In this document: positions 6,711 to 12,361 of the stretch, piece after piece
How positions within the stretch are numbered: position 1 is the stretch's first letter
How the letters are laid out: each line of letters opens with the position of its first letter
Source: Pseudomonadota bacterium
GTDB lineage: Bacteria > Pseudomonadota > Alphaproteobacteria > Rhizobiales > Hyphomicrobiaceae
Assembly (NCBI GenBank): GCA_023428365.1
Contig: JAEYYQ010000398.1
Location: 1-12,361, forward strand
Length of the DNA: 12,361 nucleotides
Reading direction: 5' to 3'
The notes under the pieces: generated by a model
Seen by the model: the letters and a program-made list of their open reading frames with translations, nothing else
Database searches by the model: none
Told to the model about the DNA's origin: nothing
Translations under genes and position numbers: made by a program

Positions 6711-6837
6711 TTCAGGTGCATGACCAGATTCCCCTCATCTCTCCTTAAATCATTGATATTATTATATATTTTTCGCTTATCTCTTCGTCTATCCGAGGTC
6801 GGCTAGGCCGCGACGGCAACGTCGGATACCCCGGATA
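6673..6837. other. Candidate replication origin: 17-bp inverted repeat flanking an AT-rich block
   Basis: TATCCGGGGTATCCGAC (6673-6689) and its exact reverse complement (6821-6837) enclose 131 bp. Their middle (about 6745-6776, from TTAAAT to ATATATTTTT) is the most AT-rich stretch noticed in this GC-rich window. Iterons plus an AT-rich unwinding block next to a replication-type ATPase gene is the usual makeup of a plasmid or phage origin. The right arm lies inside the end of the DUF3631 coding sequence. A TATAAT on the minus strand (6761-6766) means the block could instead be a promoter; no good -35 was seen. Confidence 0.45.
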
Positions 6838-7769
6838 CCCCATGCCGCTCGCAAGCCTCATCAATAGCTTCGAGCGTATAGCCCGGCACCTGCTTGCCGC
6901 CCTTCTCCCACACGCGCTTTTGTGACTTGAGGCCAAGGCTAGAGAGCCACAGCCCGCGCATGGTCGATGTGACTTCGCTGTCCTCGGTGATGTTGAGCTT
7001 TCGGTCCAACTCAGCGCTGGTGATGTAGCCGTCGCTGTGCTTGCGCGTGACGTTGAAGACTTTCCGGAGGAGCTTGATCTCTTCCGCTCGGGTCGTGCTG
7101 TCCCCTCATTCAGCTCCTCAATCGCCTCCATCGCGCGTTTGAGCCACCTCTCACCCGCATGGGCGGCGACCGCGAGGAGTGGCTGCCAGATGTCCTCCGT
7201 CCGCGATGGCGTCCCCTCCGGCGTCTTAATGTAGCGCGACTCAACCGGCGCAAGCCAATCTGCCAGCCGTTCTCTCAAGCCGTCGTAGTTATCATCCGGG
7301 CTGGCATCTGGCGGGCGCGTTCCGCTGGCGTCTCAGGCTGCATCCGGATCACGATGCAGCGAGACATCAGTGCGTCATTCCTCAATGAGCCGATCTTGCC
7401 GAGCGCGACCGGGAAACCGATGCTGGCGAAGACGGTTTGAAAGCGCTCGCCCTTCTTATCAGTCACCTTCTCCTTATGCGCGCTCTGCGCGGCGATCTCG
7501 GTTGAGGAACAGAGCAGGTTGAACAGGCGATCATCCATTTTATCGCCACCAGCTCCGTCGAGCTGATCGAGGGCGAGGGAGACGCGCTGCTTCTCCTTCC
7601 GTAGATCGCGGATAGAGGCGAGCGAGGTGCCATTCTCCAGCTTAATGCCGCCGTCGGAGCAGGCTGCAATCATGCGTAGGAGGGCGCTCTTTCCACATGA
7701 AGGGGAGAGCGATGTTGTCAGTAAGCGAGGCGTGTATTCGAGACGCGCAAGAACGCGACTGGCTATGGC
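6803..7769 (-). pseudogene. DUF3631-type P-loop ATPase gene, 5'-truncated and frameshifted
   Basis: Similar, by motif, to DUF3631 ATPases found with phage and plasmid primase/helicase genes. Read on the minus strand: LEYTPRLL with P-loop SPSCGKSALL (about 7740-7680), SLALDQLD at the Walker B position with Gln in place of Glu, then IGFPVALGKIGSLRNDALMS and RCIVIRMQPETPAE (about 7400-7320). Near 7300 the frame changes to DDNYDGLRERLADWLAPVES and DIWQPLLAVAAHAGERWLKR, the usual region after the ATPase. Near 7095, beside GGGG, it changes again to EEIKLLRKVFNVTRKHSDGY, running to TAG 6803-6805. Both breaks need one extra base to restore frame. The open frame extends to 7889, but 7770-7889 opposes a better plus-strand gene and shows no family resemblance, so the 5' part seems lost. 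Confidence 0.6.
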
Positions 7770-7977
7770 TTGCCAAGACAAAGAGACCCTAGACGGCCTG
7801 ATCACTGCGGCGTTCGAGCAAGACTTGCTCGATTTGATCGCGATCAGAAACATTGTCTCGCCGCCCGCTGGCTTGATCGCGACACACAAATATCGCCGGG
7901 CGCTGGCCGACTACTGCTCCATGCTGGAAGGGGTGAAGCAGAGGTTGGAGCAATTCGAAGATGCCGCAAACCCATAG
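7765..7977 (+). CDS. Small helical protein, hypothetical (first of three)
   Basis: Seventy residues from ATG 7765 (MACQDKETLDGLITAAFEQD and on), balanced in charged residues and mostly predicted helical; the C-terminal part (YRRALADYCSMLEGVKQRLE) could form a coiled coil. I do not recognise it. No good ribosome-binding site precedes ATG 7765. The frame stays open to 7627, but that extension is basic and lies opposite the conserved P-loop of the DUF3631 remnant, so I exclude it. The start coincides with the place where DUF3631 similarity ends on the other strand, suggesting a rearrangement joint there. Its stop overlaps the ribosome-binding site of the next gene, which supports it being translated. 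Confidence 0.5.
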   Translation: MACQDKETLDGLITAAFEQDLLDLIAIRNIVSPPAGLIATHKYRRALADYCSMLEGVKQRLEQFEDAANP

Positions 7978-7986
7978 GAGAGACCC

Positions 7987-8175
7987 ATGGCTGAGCTGAC
8001 CTTGGCACAAGAGCTAGACCTCATTGACGCGCTCCACATCCAGTTCGGCGCGATCTTGAGCGAGATCGACTTGCTCGACGAGATCACCGGACTTGAGAAA
8101 AGGACGTTCTATCTCAACTATCGCCAGCGCAAGATTGATCTCTCGTCTCGCGATTCGCTCTTCCCTGGCACCTAG
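7987..8175 (+). CDS. Small acidic/helical protein, hypothetical (second of three)
   Basis: Sixty-two residues. ATG 7987 is preceded by AGGAGAG (7976-7982), which overlaps the stop of the upstream gene, so the two are likely translationally coupled. The first half is acidic and leucine/isoleucine-rich (LAQELDLIDALHIQFGAILS, then EIDLLDEITG) and suggests a coiled coil or a protein-binding helix. The second half is more basic (YLNYRQRKIDLSSRD). No domain is recognised. Such short coupled genes are common in phage and integrative-element accessory operons. Confidence 0.65.
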   Translation: MAELTLAQELDLIDALHIQFGAILSEIDLLDEITGLEKRTFYLNYRQRKIDLSSRDSLFPGT

Positions 8176-8239
8176 CGGGCAGAGGTCGAGGAGCTGGCAT
8201 ATCCCGCTGAACACACGACGCGGTTGCGGAGAGGTATCC

Positions 8240-8431
8240 GTGAGTCCAGCGAAAGAGCAGCGAGAGCGTCAAGCAGAGGCGGTACGAGCGGCAGCGAAGG
8301 CACAGAGCAGGCAGCGGCTAGAGCGGCATCGACGCGGCAAGTTGGAAGCGGTTTTCGAGATCGTCATAGAAGAGAAGCCAACGAGCTACGGAAGCAGCTT
8401 AGAGCCGACATATACACGCGGTCGTAAGTGA
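8240..8431 (+). CDS. Small basic, coiled-coil-like protein, hypothetical (third of three)
   Basis: Sixty-three residues from GTG 8240, with a strong GGAGAGG (8228-8234) five bases upstream. The N-terminal two thirds is an uninterrupted Lys/Arg/Glu/Gln/Ala-rich helix (AKEQRERQAEAVRAAAKAQS and on), and the end is KLEAVFEIVIEEKPTSYGSS, then LEPTYTRGRK. The same frame is open upstream to 8093 but that text overlaps the previous gene and is arginine/serine noise. The high charge suggests nucleic-acid or protein binding. I do not recognise it. It is the last gene before the tRNA-side end of the element, 64 bases after the preceding stop. Confidence 0.6.
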   Translation: MSPAKEQRERQAEAVRAAAKAQSRQRLERHRRGKLEAVFEIVIEEKPTSYGSSLEPTYTRGRK

Positions 8432-8718
8432 GATCGGCATGGGGCGGCATGCCGTGTGAGTTCCACAGGCGATGACATGGGCTTGTGGAAAAGGCTGATC
8501 GCAGATTGCCCGTCTCGCGGTCAGCAGCGAGGGATGGAGAGCTGAGACTCCAGGCCCTCGCATCTCCACTCTGTACCGGTGTGCTCCTCGCCGGCACCTG
8601 GGGATCGCGGGTTTACCCTTGCGCTCGCGGTCCCCTCCTTTTGTATGTGCTGACCCACATGCGAATCCCCCTTACCCTCTCGCGAGCCGCCTCTTGAAAG
8701 GCCCGCGTTAGCAGCGCT
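8432..8718. other. Element end without a supported gene
   Basis: This 287-bp stretch between the last small gene and the right att copy has no convincing frame on either strand. In an excised circle it would lie directly upstream of the integrase, so it may carry the native integrase promoter and recombinase arm sites. I could not identify either from the sequence. Confidence 0.4.
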
Positions 8719-8737
8719 TGGCGACCCCGGCAGGATT
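8719..8737. repeat. Right attachment-site copy, within the tRNA-Arg 3' end
   Basis: TGGCGACCCCGGCAGGATT is identical to 3514-3532. It forms the last 19 bases of the minus-strand tRNA gene, from the encoded CCA to the T-arm. The element lies on the downstream (3') side of the tRNA, which stays intact, as expected for a tRNA-targeting integrase. Confidence 0.92.
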
Positions 8738-8795
8738 CGAACCTGCGACCTTCGGATTAGGAATCCGACGTTCTATCCGGCTGAACTACGGGGCC
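8719..8795 (-). tRNA. tRNA-Arg, anticodon CCT
   Basis: The minus strand folds into a complete 77-base cloverleaf. The acceptor stem GGCCCCG pairs with CGGGGTC (one G-U), the D stem is GTTC/GAAC, the anticodon stem TCGGA/TCCGA holds loop TTCCTAA with anticodon CCT, the variable loop is AGGTC, the T stem GCAGG/CCTGC carries TTCGAAT, and the discriminator G is followed by an encoded CCA. It decodes AGG. Its 3' end is the integration target of the neighbouring element, and no base of the tRNA is altered. Confidence 0.97.
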
Positions 8796-8932
8796 GTATC
8801 GATGACTGTCAGGCCAAAACGTCTGGCCAATCAGCGCGCGCCGGGCGACATTGGGTGCCGTGGCGAAGTGAAAAACCGTATTATGGGTGTTTAGGGCACG
8901 CCGGGCAGGGCGGCAAGGGGGCGTCGCGCATC

Positions 8933-9756
8933 GTGGCAAGGAGAGCGTTGATCGCATTGGCGCTTGCCGTTTCGCTGACACTCGGCGGAATAAGAAGTGG
9001 TGAATCTGCCAATGCCGCCGAATGCACGCTGAAGCCCGGCCCATCGTCTCGCACGGCCGTGCGCATCATCGATGGGGAGACTTTCGCTCTGGATGACGGC
9101 AGCACCGTCAGGCTGATCGGCGCTCTTGCGCCACGTCGCTTCGAAAGCTCGACCGACCAAGCCATTTGGCCACCGGAACAGGACGCCAAATCAGCGCTTG
9201 AGCGCCTCGTGCTCGGCAAGCCTGTGGAGCTGGAGATCGGCGGGCGACAAACCGACAGGTACGGGCGCGTGTTGGCGCATGCCTACGTTCAGGACAATGG
9301 GCGCCGCCTCTGGGTCCAGGAACAGTTGCTGCGTCATGGGAATGCGCGCGCTTACGCGCTGCGCGACAGCGACGCCTGCATGGACGCCCTGCTTACCGCG
9401 GAAAGGGACGCCCGAGACGCAAAGTCAGGGCTATGGGCACACGCCGCCTATCAGATCAAACCCGCCGATCAAATCGGTGACCTGCTTCGCGAGCGCGGTA
9501 GTTATCAGATCGTCGAAGGCCGCGTGGTCGACGCAGCGGATATCCGGGGTCAGATGTTTCTCAACTTCGGTGAGAACTGCGCACCGATTTTACCGCCAGC
9601 GCACGGCCGCGCGAGCGCAAGGCCATCGAAGAAGCTGGTCTGGATCTCAAATCCCTCAAGGGCAAACGCGTACGAATTCGGGGTTGGATCGATCGAAGAT
9701 CAGGCCCCGCGATCGAACTTCATCACATCAGCCAGATCGAAGTTCTGCCGGACTAA
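8933..9756 (+). pseudogene. Secreted thermonuclease-like (SNase-fold) protein gene with one frameshift
   Basis: From GTG 8933 (TTG 8948, after AAGGAG, is an alternative) the product has a signal peptide (LIALALAVSLTLGG, cleavage near ANA-A) and then an OB-fold of the staphylococcal nuclease type. Visible features are VRIIDGETFALDDGSTVRLI, a Gln/Ala/Lys stretch before the core, DRYGRVLAHAYV and LLRHGNARAY, then DACMDALLTAERDARDAKSG. A C-terminal beta domain starts at QIVEGRVVDA. After FLNFGEN (about 9577) the frame turns to noise, while another frame gives RTDFTASARPRERKAIEEAG, RVRIRGWIDRRSGPAIELHH and then EVLPD, ending TAA 9754-9756. One G restored in AACTGCGC (about 9577-9580), giving AAC TGG CGC, would join them as GEN-W-RTDF. 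It converges on rimM with a 4-base overlap of the ends. A sequencing deletion in a GG pair is as likely as a real mutation. Confidence 0.75.
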
Positions 9757-10286
9757 GACGACGTTTCCGGCTCTTCGTCGGCAGCGTCCGGCATCACGAT
9801 TGTCACGCGCTTGGCGGCAAGATCAACGTCCGGCACGAAAGCGCGCGTAAACGGCAGCAATTCCGTGGCTCGCTTTCCTGTCAGCCGGATTTCGAGAATA
9901 TCGCCGGCTCCGAAATTATGCACCGCCGCCACATCGCCAATCGGCGTGCCATCGGCAGCGACAGCCTGCAGGCCGATCAGATCGGCGTGATAGAATTCAT
10001 CGTCGATCGTCGCTGGCAGCTTATCGCGCTCGACGCACAACCGAACGCCCTTCAGCGCTTCAGCAGCGTTGCGATCCGTTACGCCCGCGACGTGGGCGAC
10101 CACACCTTTGCTCGTCGTGCGGATGACTTTGAGCGAAAATCGCTTCCCACTCGCTTCATCGGTGAGCGGACCATAACTCGCGATATCTTCCGGTGCTTGC
10201 GTGTAGGTGCGCACAAGCACATCGCCGCGAACGCCATGCGCCGCGGCGATGTAGCCAAGAACGATGCGGGGCCGGTCGTTATCCAT
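9753..10286 (-). CDS. rimM: Ribosome maturation factor RimM
   Basis: A 177-residue assembly factor that binds ribosomal protein S19 and helps mature the 30S head. The N-terminal RimM barrel is clear (IVLGYIAAAHGVRGDVLVRT, then GPLTDEASG), as is the linker VAGVTDRNAAEALKGVRLCV. The C-terminal PRC-barrel follows (DEFYHADLIGLQAVAADGTP, then GDVAAVHNFGAGDILEIRL, ending FVPDVDLAAKRVTIVMP). Length is normal for the family. It follows rpsP by 31 bases on the same strand and is probably cotranscribed. ATG 10286 has a weak GGGTGACGG just upstream. The genes that often come next, trmD and rplS, are not downstream here; a convergent nuclease-like gene is. Confidence 0.96.
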   Translation of the reverse strand: MDNDRPRIVLGYIAAAHGVRGDVLVRTYTQAPEDIASYGPLTDEASGKRFSLKVIRTTSKGVVAHVAGVTDRNAAEALKGVRLCVERDKLPATIDDEFYHADLIGLQAVAADGTPIGDVAAVHNFGAGDILEIRLTGKRATELLPFTRAFVPDVDLAAKRVTIVMPDAADEEPETSS

Positions 10287-10317
10287 CCGTCACCCGGTAG
10301 ATATCATCGTGTGCAGC

Positions 10318-10683
10318 TTACGACTGTGCTGCTGCCTCAGCAGCTTCCTTGGCCTTTTCAGCCTCGGCAGCCTCACGCTCGCGGCGCTTCTTGCGCGGCT
10401 GGCCCTTCTGCGGGTTAGCCTTGGCGTCGCGCTTCATCAGGCCGGCGGCGTCGAGGAAACGAGCCACGCGATCCGTCGGCTGTGCACCGACCGACAGCCA
10501 ATGCTTGCAGCGGTCGAGGTTCAGCTTCACGCGGTTGGGATCGTCGCGCTTCAGCATCGGATCAAAGGTACCGACCTGCTCGATGTAACGGCCATCGCGC
10601 GGAGACGTGCTGTTGGCGGTCACGATGTAATAGTACGGGCGCTTCTTGGCGCCGCCACGCGACAGGCGGATCTTAACAGTCAT
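10318..10683 (-). CDS. rpsP: 30S ribosomal protein S16
   Basis: Structural protein of the small subunit. The conserved first 80 residues are all there: [20 protein letters not shown] at the start, then [34 protein letters not shown] and [12 protein letters not shown]. At 121 residues it is longer than the roughly 80-residue E. coli protein because of a Lys/Arg- then Ala/Glu-rich C-terminal tail (about 83-121), a common alphaproteobacterial extension. ATG 10683 has AAGGA about nine bases upstream. It lies between ffh and rimM on the same strand, in the usual ribosome-biogenesis order. Confidence 0.97.
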   Translation of the reverse strand: MTVKIRLSRGGAKKRPYYYIVTANSTSPRDGRYIEQVGTFDPMLKRDDPNRVKLNLDRCKHWLSVGAQPTDRVARFLDAAGLMKRDAKANPQKGQPRKKRREREAAEAEKAKEAAEAAAQS

Positions 10684-10802
10684 ACTCGTCGTCCTTCTCT
10701 TCTATCAGAATTGGCACTACCCGTTTTTCAAAGGGTTGATGCCGGTTGTTTTGGTCGCTGGCGTTCAGGCGAAGATCGCGAGGCCGCCGTTGTCCGGTTT
10801 CT
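10684..10802. other. ffh-rpsP spacer
   Basis: A 119-bp gap on the minus-strand unit. It contains the rpsP ribosome-binding site (AAGGA in the last bases before 10683). No clear terminator hairpin follows ffh, so readthrough from ffh into rpsP is plausible. Confidence 0.5.
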
Positions 10803-12326
10803 CTACTTCTTCTTCCCCGGAAAACCGGGAAGTCCTGGAAACTTCGGCGCGCCTCCGCCCAATCCGGGCAAACCGCCACCCATGCCGGGCAGACGTGGTA
10901 GTCCGCCGGGCGGCAGACCGGGCATGCCTTTCGGCATCTCGCCGCGCTTCAATTGCTCGATCATTTCCGGTGTGGGCTCCGGCATGGCACCGCCGCCGCC
11001 ACCGAACATGCGTGACAGCATGCCTTTGTTCTTGCCCATTGCCTTCATCATGTCGGCCATCTGCCGGTGCATCTTGAGAAGGCGATTGATCTCCTCGACC
11101 TTGGTGCCCGAGCCGGCAGCGATGCGGCGCTTGCGCTTGCCATCGATCGCCTTCGGATGACGGCGCTCATAGGGTGTCATCGAAGAGATGATCGCACCCT
11201 GGCGCTTCAGCATGCCGTCATCGAGATTGCCGGCTGGAATCTGCCCTTTGAGCTTACCCATGCCCGGCAGCATTCCGAGCACGCCGGACATGCCGCCAAT
11301 CTTCTGCATCTGCTTGAGCTGTTCGGCGAGATCGGCCAGATCGAACTCGCCCTTCTTCATTTTCTGGGCGATCTGCTGAGCTTTCTCAGCATCGATCGTC
11401 TGCGCGGCCTTTTCGACCAGGCTGACGATATCACCCATGCCGAGGATGCGGCTGGCCACACGCTGCGGATGGAAATCCTCCAGCGCGTCCCACTTCTCGC
11501 CGACACCGAGCAGCTTGATCGGCCTGCCGGTCACCGCGCGCATCGACAGCGCAGCGCCGCCGCGGCCATCGCCGTCGACGCGCGTCAGCACGATGCCCGT
11601 CAGGCCGATGCGACCTTCGAACGCCTTGGCTGTGTTGACCGCGTCCTGGCCGGTGAGGCTGTCAGCCACCAGCAGCACTTCGTGCGGCTGCGTGATGGTC
11701 TTGACCTCGGCGACCTCGGCCATCAGTCCTTCATCGACCGTGACGCGACCGGCGGTATCGAGGATCACAACGTCATAGCCACCGAGCCGGCCGGCATCGA
11801 GCGCGCGCCGCGCAATCTGCAGAGGCGTCTGGCCAGCAATGATGGGAAGCGTCGCGACCTCCGTCTGCTCACCCAGCACGCGGAGCTGTTCCTGCGCGGC
11901 GGGGCGACGGGTATCAAGAGAGGCCATCAAGACCTTCTTCTTGTCGCGGTTCTTGAGGCGATAAGCGATCTTGGCGCTGGTGGTGGTTTTGCCCGAGCCC
12001 TGCAGACCGACCATCAGGATCGCCACCGGCGGTTCGGCCGCAATATCGATCGGCTCGGCATCCGAGCCCAGCACGCGGACCAGTTCGTCATTGACGATCT
12101 TGACGACCATCTGGCCCGGAGTGACCGACTTCACCACGTCCTGACCAACGGCCTTGGCCTTCACCGTCTCGGTGAAGTCGCGCACCACATCCAATGCCAC
12201 GTCGGCTTCGAGCAGCGCCCGGCGGACTTCGCGCATGGCTTCGCTGACATCGCTGTCCGTCAGCGCGCCGCGCTTGGTCAGCTTGTCGAAAATTCCTGAG
12301 AGGCGATCGGAGAGACTTTGGAACAT
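10803..12326 (-). CDS. ffh: Signal recognition particle protein Ffh (SRP54 GTPase)
   Basis: Binds 4.5S RNA and signal sequences and delivers ribosomes to FtsY at the membrane. It has 507 residues in three domains. The N domain is about 1-88 (ALLEADVALDVVRDF). The G domain is about 100-296, with G1 GLQGSGKT (107-114), DTRRPAA (138-144), G3 DTAGR (190-194), G4 TRVDGDGRGG (248-257) and GMGDI (296-300). The methionine-rich M domain follows, with the finger-loop region MSGVLGMLPGMGKL and the RNA-binding RRIAAGSGT then EEINRLLKMHRQMADMMKAM. The C-terminus (about 455-507) is an unusually Gly/Pro/Met-rich tail ending KKK. ATG 12326 follows GGATAACG. It appears to head the ffh-rpsP-rimM unit, with a 119-bp spacer before rpsP. 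Confidence 0.98.
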   Translation of the reverse strand: MFQSLSDRLSGIFDKLTKRGALTDSDVSEAMREVRRALLEADVALDVVRDFTETVKAKAVGQDVVKSVTPGQMVVKIVNDELVRVLGSDAEPIDIAAEPPVAILMVGLQGSGKTTTSAKIAYRLKNRDKKKVLMASLDTRRPAAQEQLRVLGEQTEVATLPIIAGQTPLQIARRALDAGRLGGYDVVILDTAGRVTVDEGLMAEVAEVKTITQPHEVLLVADSLTGQDAVNTAKAFEGRIGLTGIVLTRVDGDGRGGAALSMRAVTGRPIKLLGVGEKWDALEDFHPQRVASRILGMGDIVSLVEKAAQTIDAEKAQQIAQKMKKGEFDLADLAEQLKQMQKIGGMSGVLGMLPGMGKLKGQIPAGNLDDGMLKRQGAIISSMTPYERRHPKAIDGKRKRRIAAGSGTKVEEINRLLKMHRQMADMMKAMGKNKGMLSRMFGGGGGAMPEPTPEMIEQLKRGEMPKGMPGLPPGGLPRLPGMGGGLPGLGGGAPKFPGLPGFPGKKK

Positions 12327-12361
12327 CGTTATCCGTTTCGGTTGCGCAGGTCAGACAGCGA

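Noticed and set aside
7627..7764. N-terminal extension of the first small plus-strand gene
   Set aside because: It is basic, low-quality text antisense to the DUF3631 P-loop region.
8485..8697. 70-residue plus-strand open frame near the tRNA end
   Set aside because: No ribosome-binding site and no protein-like pattern; also incompatible with any continuation of the small-gene operon.
9126..10418. 430-residue plus-strand open frame
   Set aside because: It crosses the nuclease-like gene in a wrong frame and runs antisense through rimM.
11067..12299. 410-residue plus-strand open frame
   Set aside because: Antisense shadow of ffh; rich in Asp/His/Arg/Leu as expected for a reversed GC-rich gene.

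Overview
The window looks like a GC-rich alphaproteobacterial chromosome, probably a Bradyrhizobium/Afipia/Rhodopseudomonas-type member of the Hyphomicrobiales. This rests on the character of Ffh (glycine/proline/methionine-rich tail), S16 with a long charged tail, RimM, the tRNA-Arg(CCT) and the L,D-transpeptidase. It is an inference from protein character; no database search was run.

Layout. (1) 1-3513 is chromosomal. It holds the N-terminal part of a fused two-ATPase peptide ABC transporter protein on the minus strand (no stop inside the window, cut by the left edge), a divergent periplasmic L,D-transpeptidase, a poor stretch with a possible decayed ORF, and a small multi-pass membrane protein. 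(2) 3514-8737 is a compact (about 5.2 kb) integrated element. A perfect 19-bp direct repeat copies the 3' end of the tRNA-Arg(CCT) gene and bounds it: one copy is the tRNA itself (8719-8737) and the other lies 16 bp before a complete tyrosine integrase. Inside are a roughly 0.5-kb hairpin-dense non-coding block after the integrase, a small minus-strand ORF, about 1.2 kb more of hairpin-rich non-coding DNA with a minus-strand terminator, a decayed small gene, an iteron/AT-rich/inverted-repeat locus, a broken DUF3631-type ATPase gene, and three tightly spaced small plus-strand genes. (3) 8719-12361 is chromosomal again: tRNA-Arg, a frameshifted secreted thermonuclease-like gene, then the minus-strand run ffh-rpsP-rimM.

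How it works together. The element has integration machinery (int plus att sites), what looks like an origin (tandem 9-bp repeats, an AT-rich block and a 17-bp inverted repeat) and remnants of a replication-type ATPase. It therefore resembles a small satellite-like or plasmid-like integrative element whose replication gene has decayed. The most unusual part is the amount of non-coding but strongly folded sequence: the block after the integrase has about a dozen consecutive hairpins, and the mismatched positions are G-U in plus-strand RNA, which fits a long structured RNA. Several genes, inside and outside the element, are interrupted by single-base frame changes, so sequencing indels must be separated from real decay.
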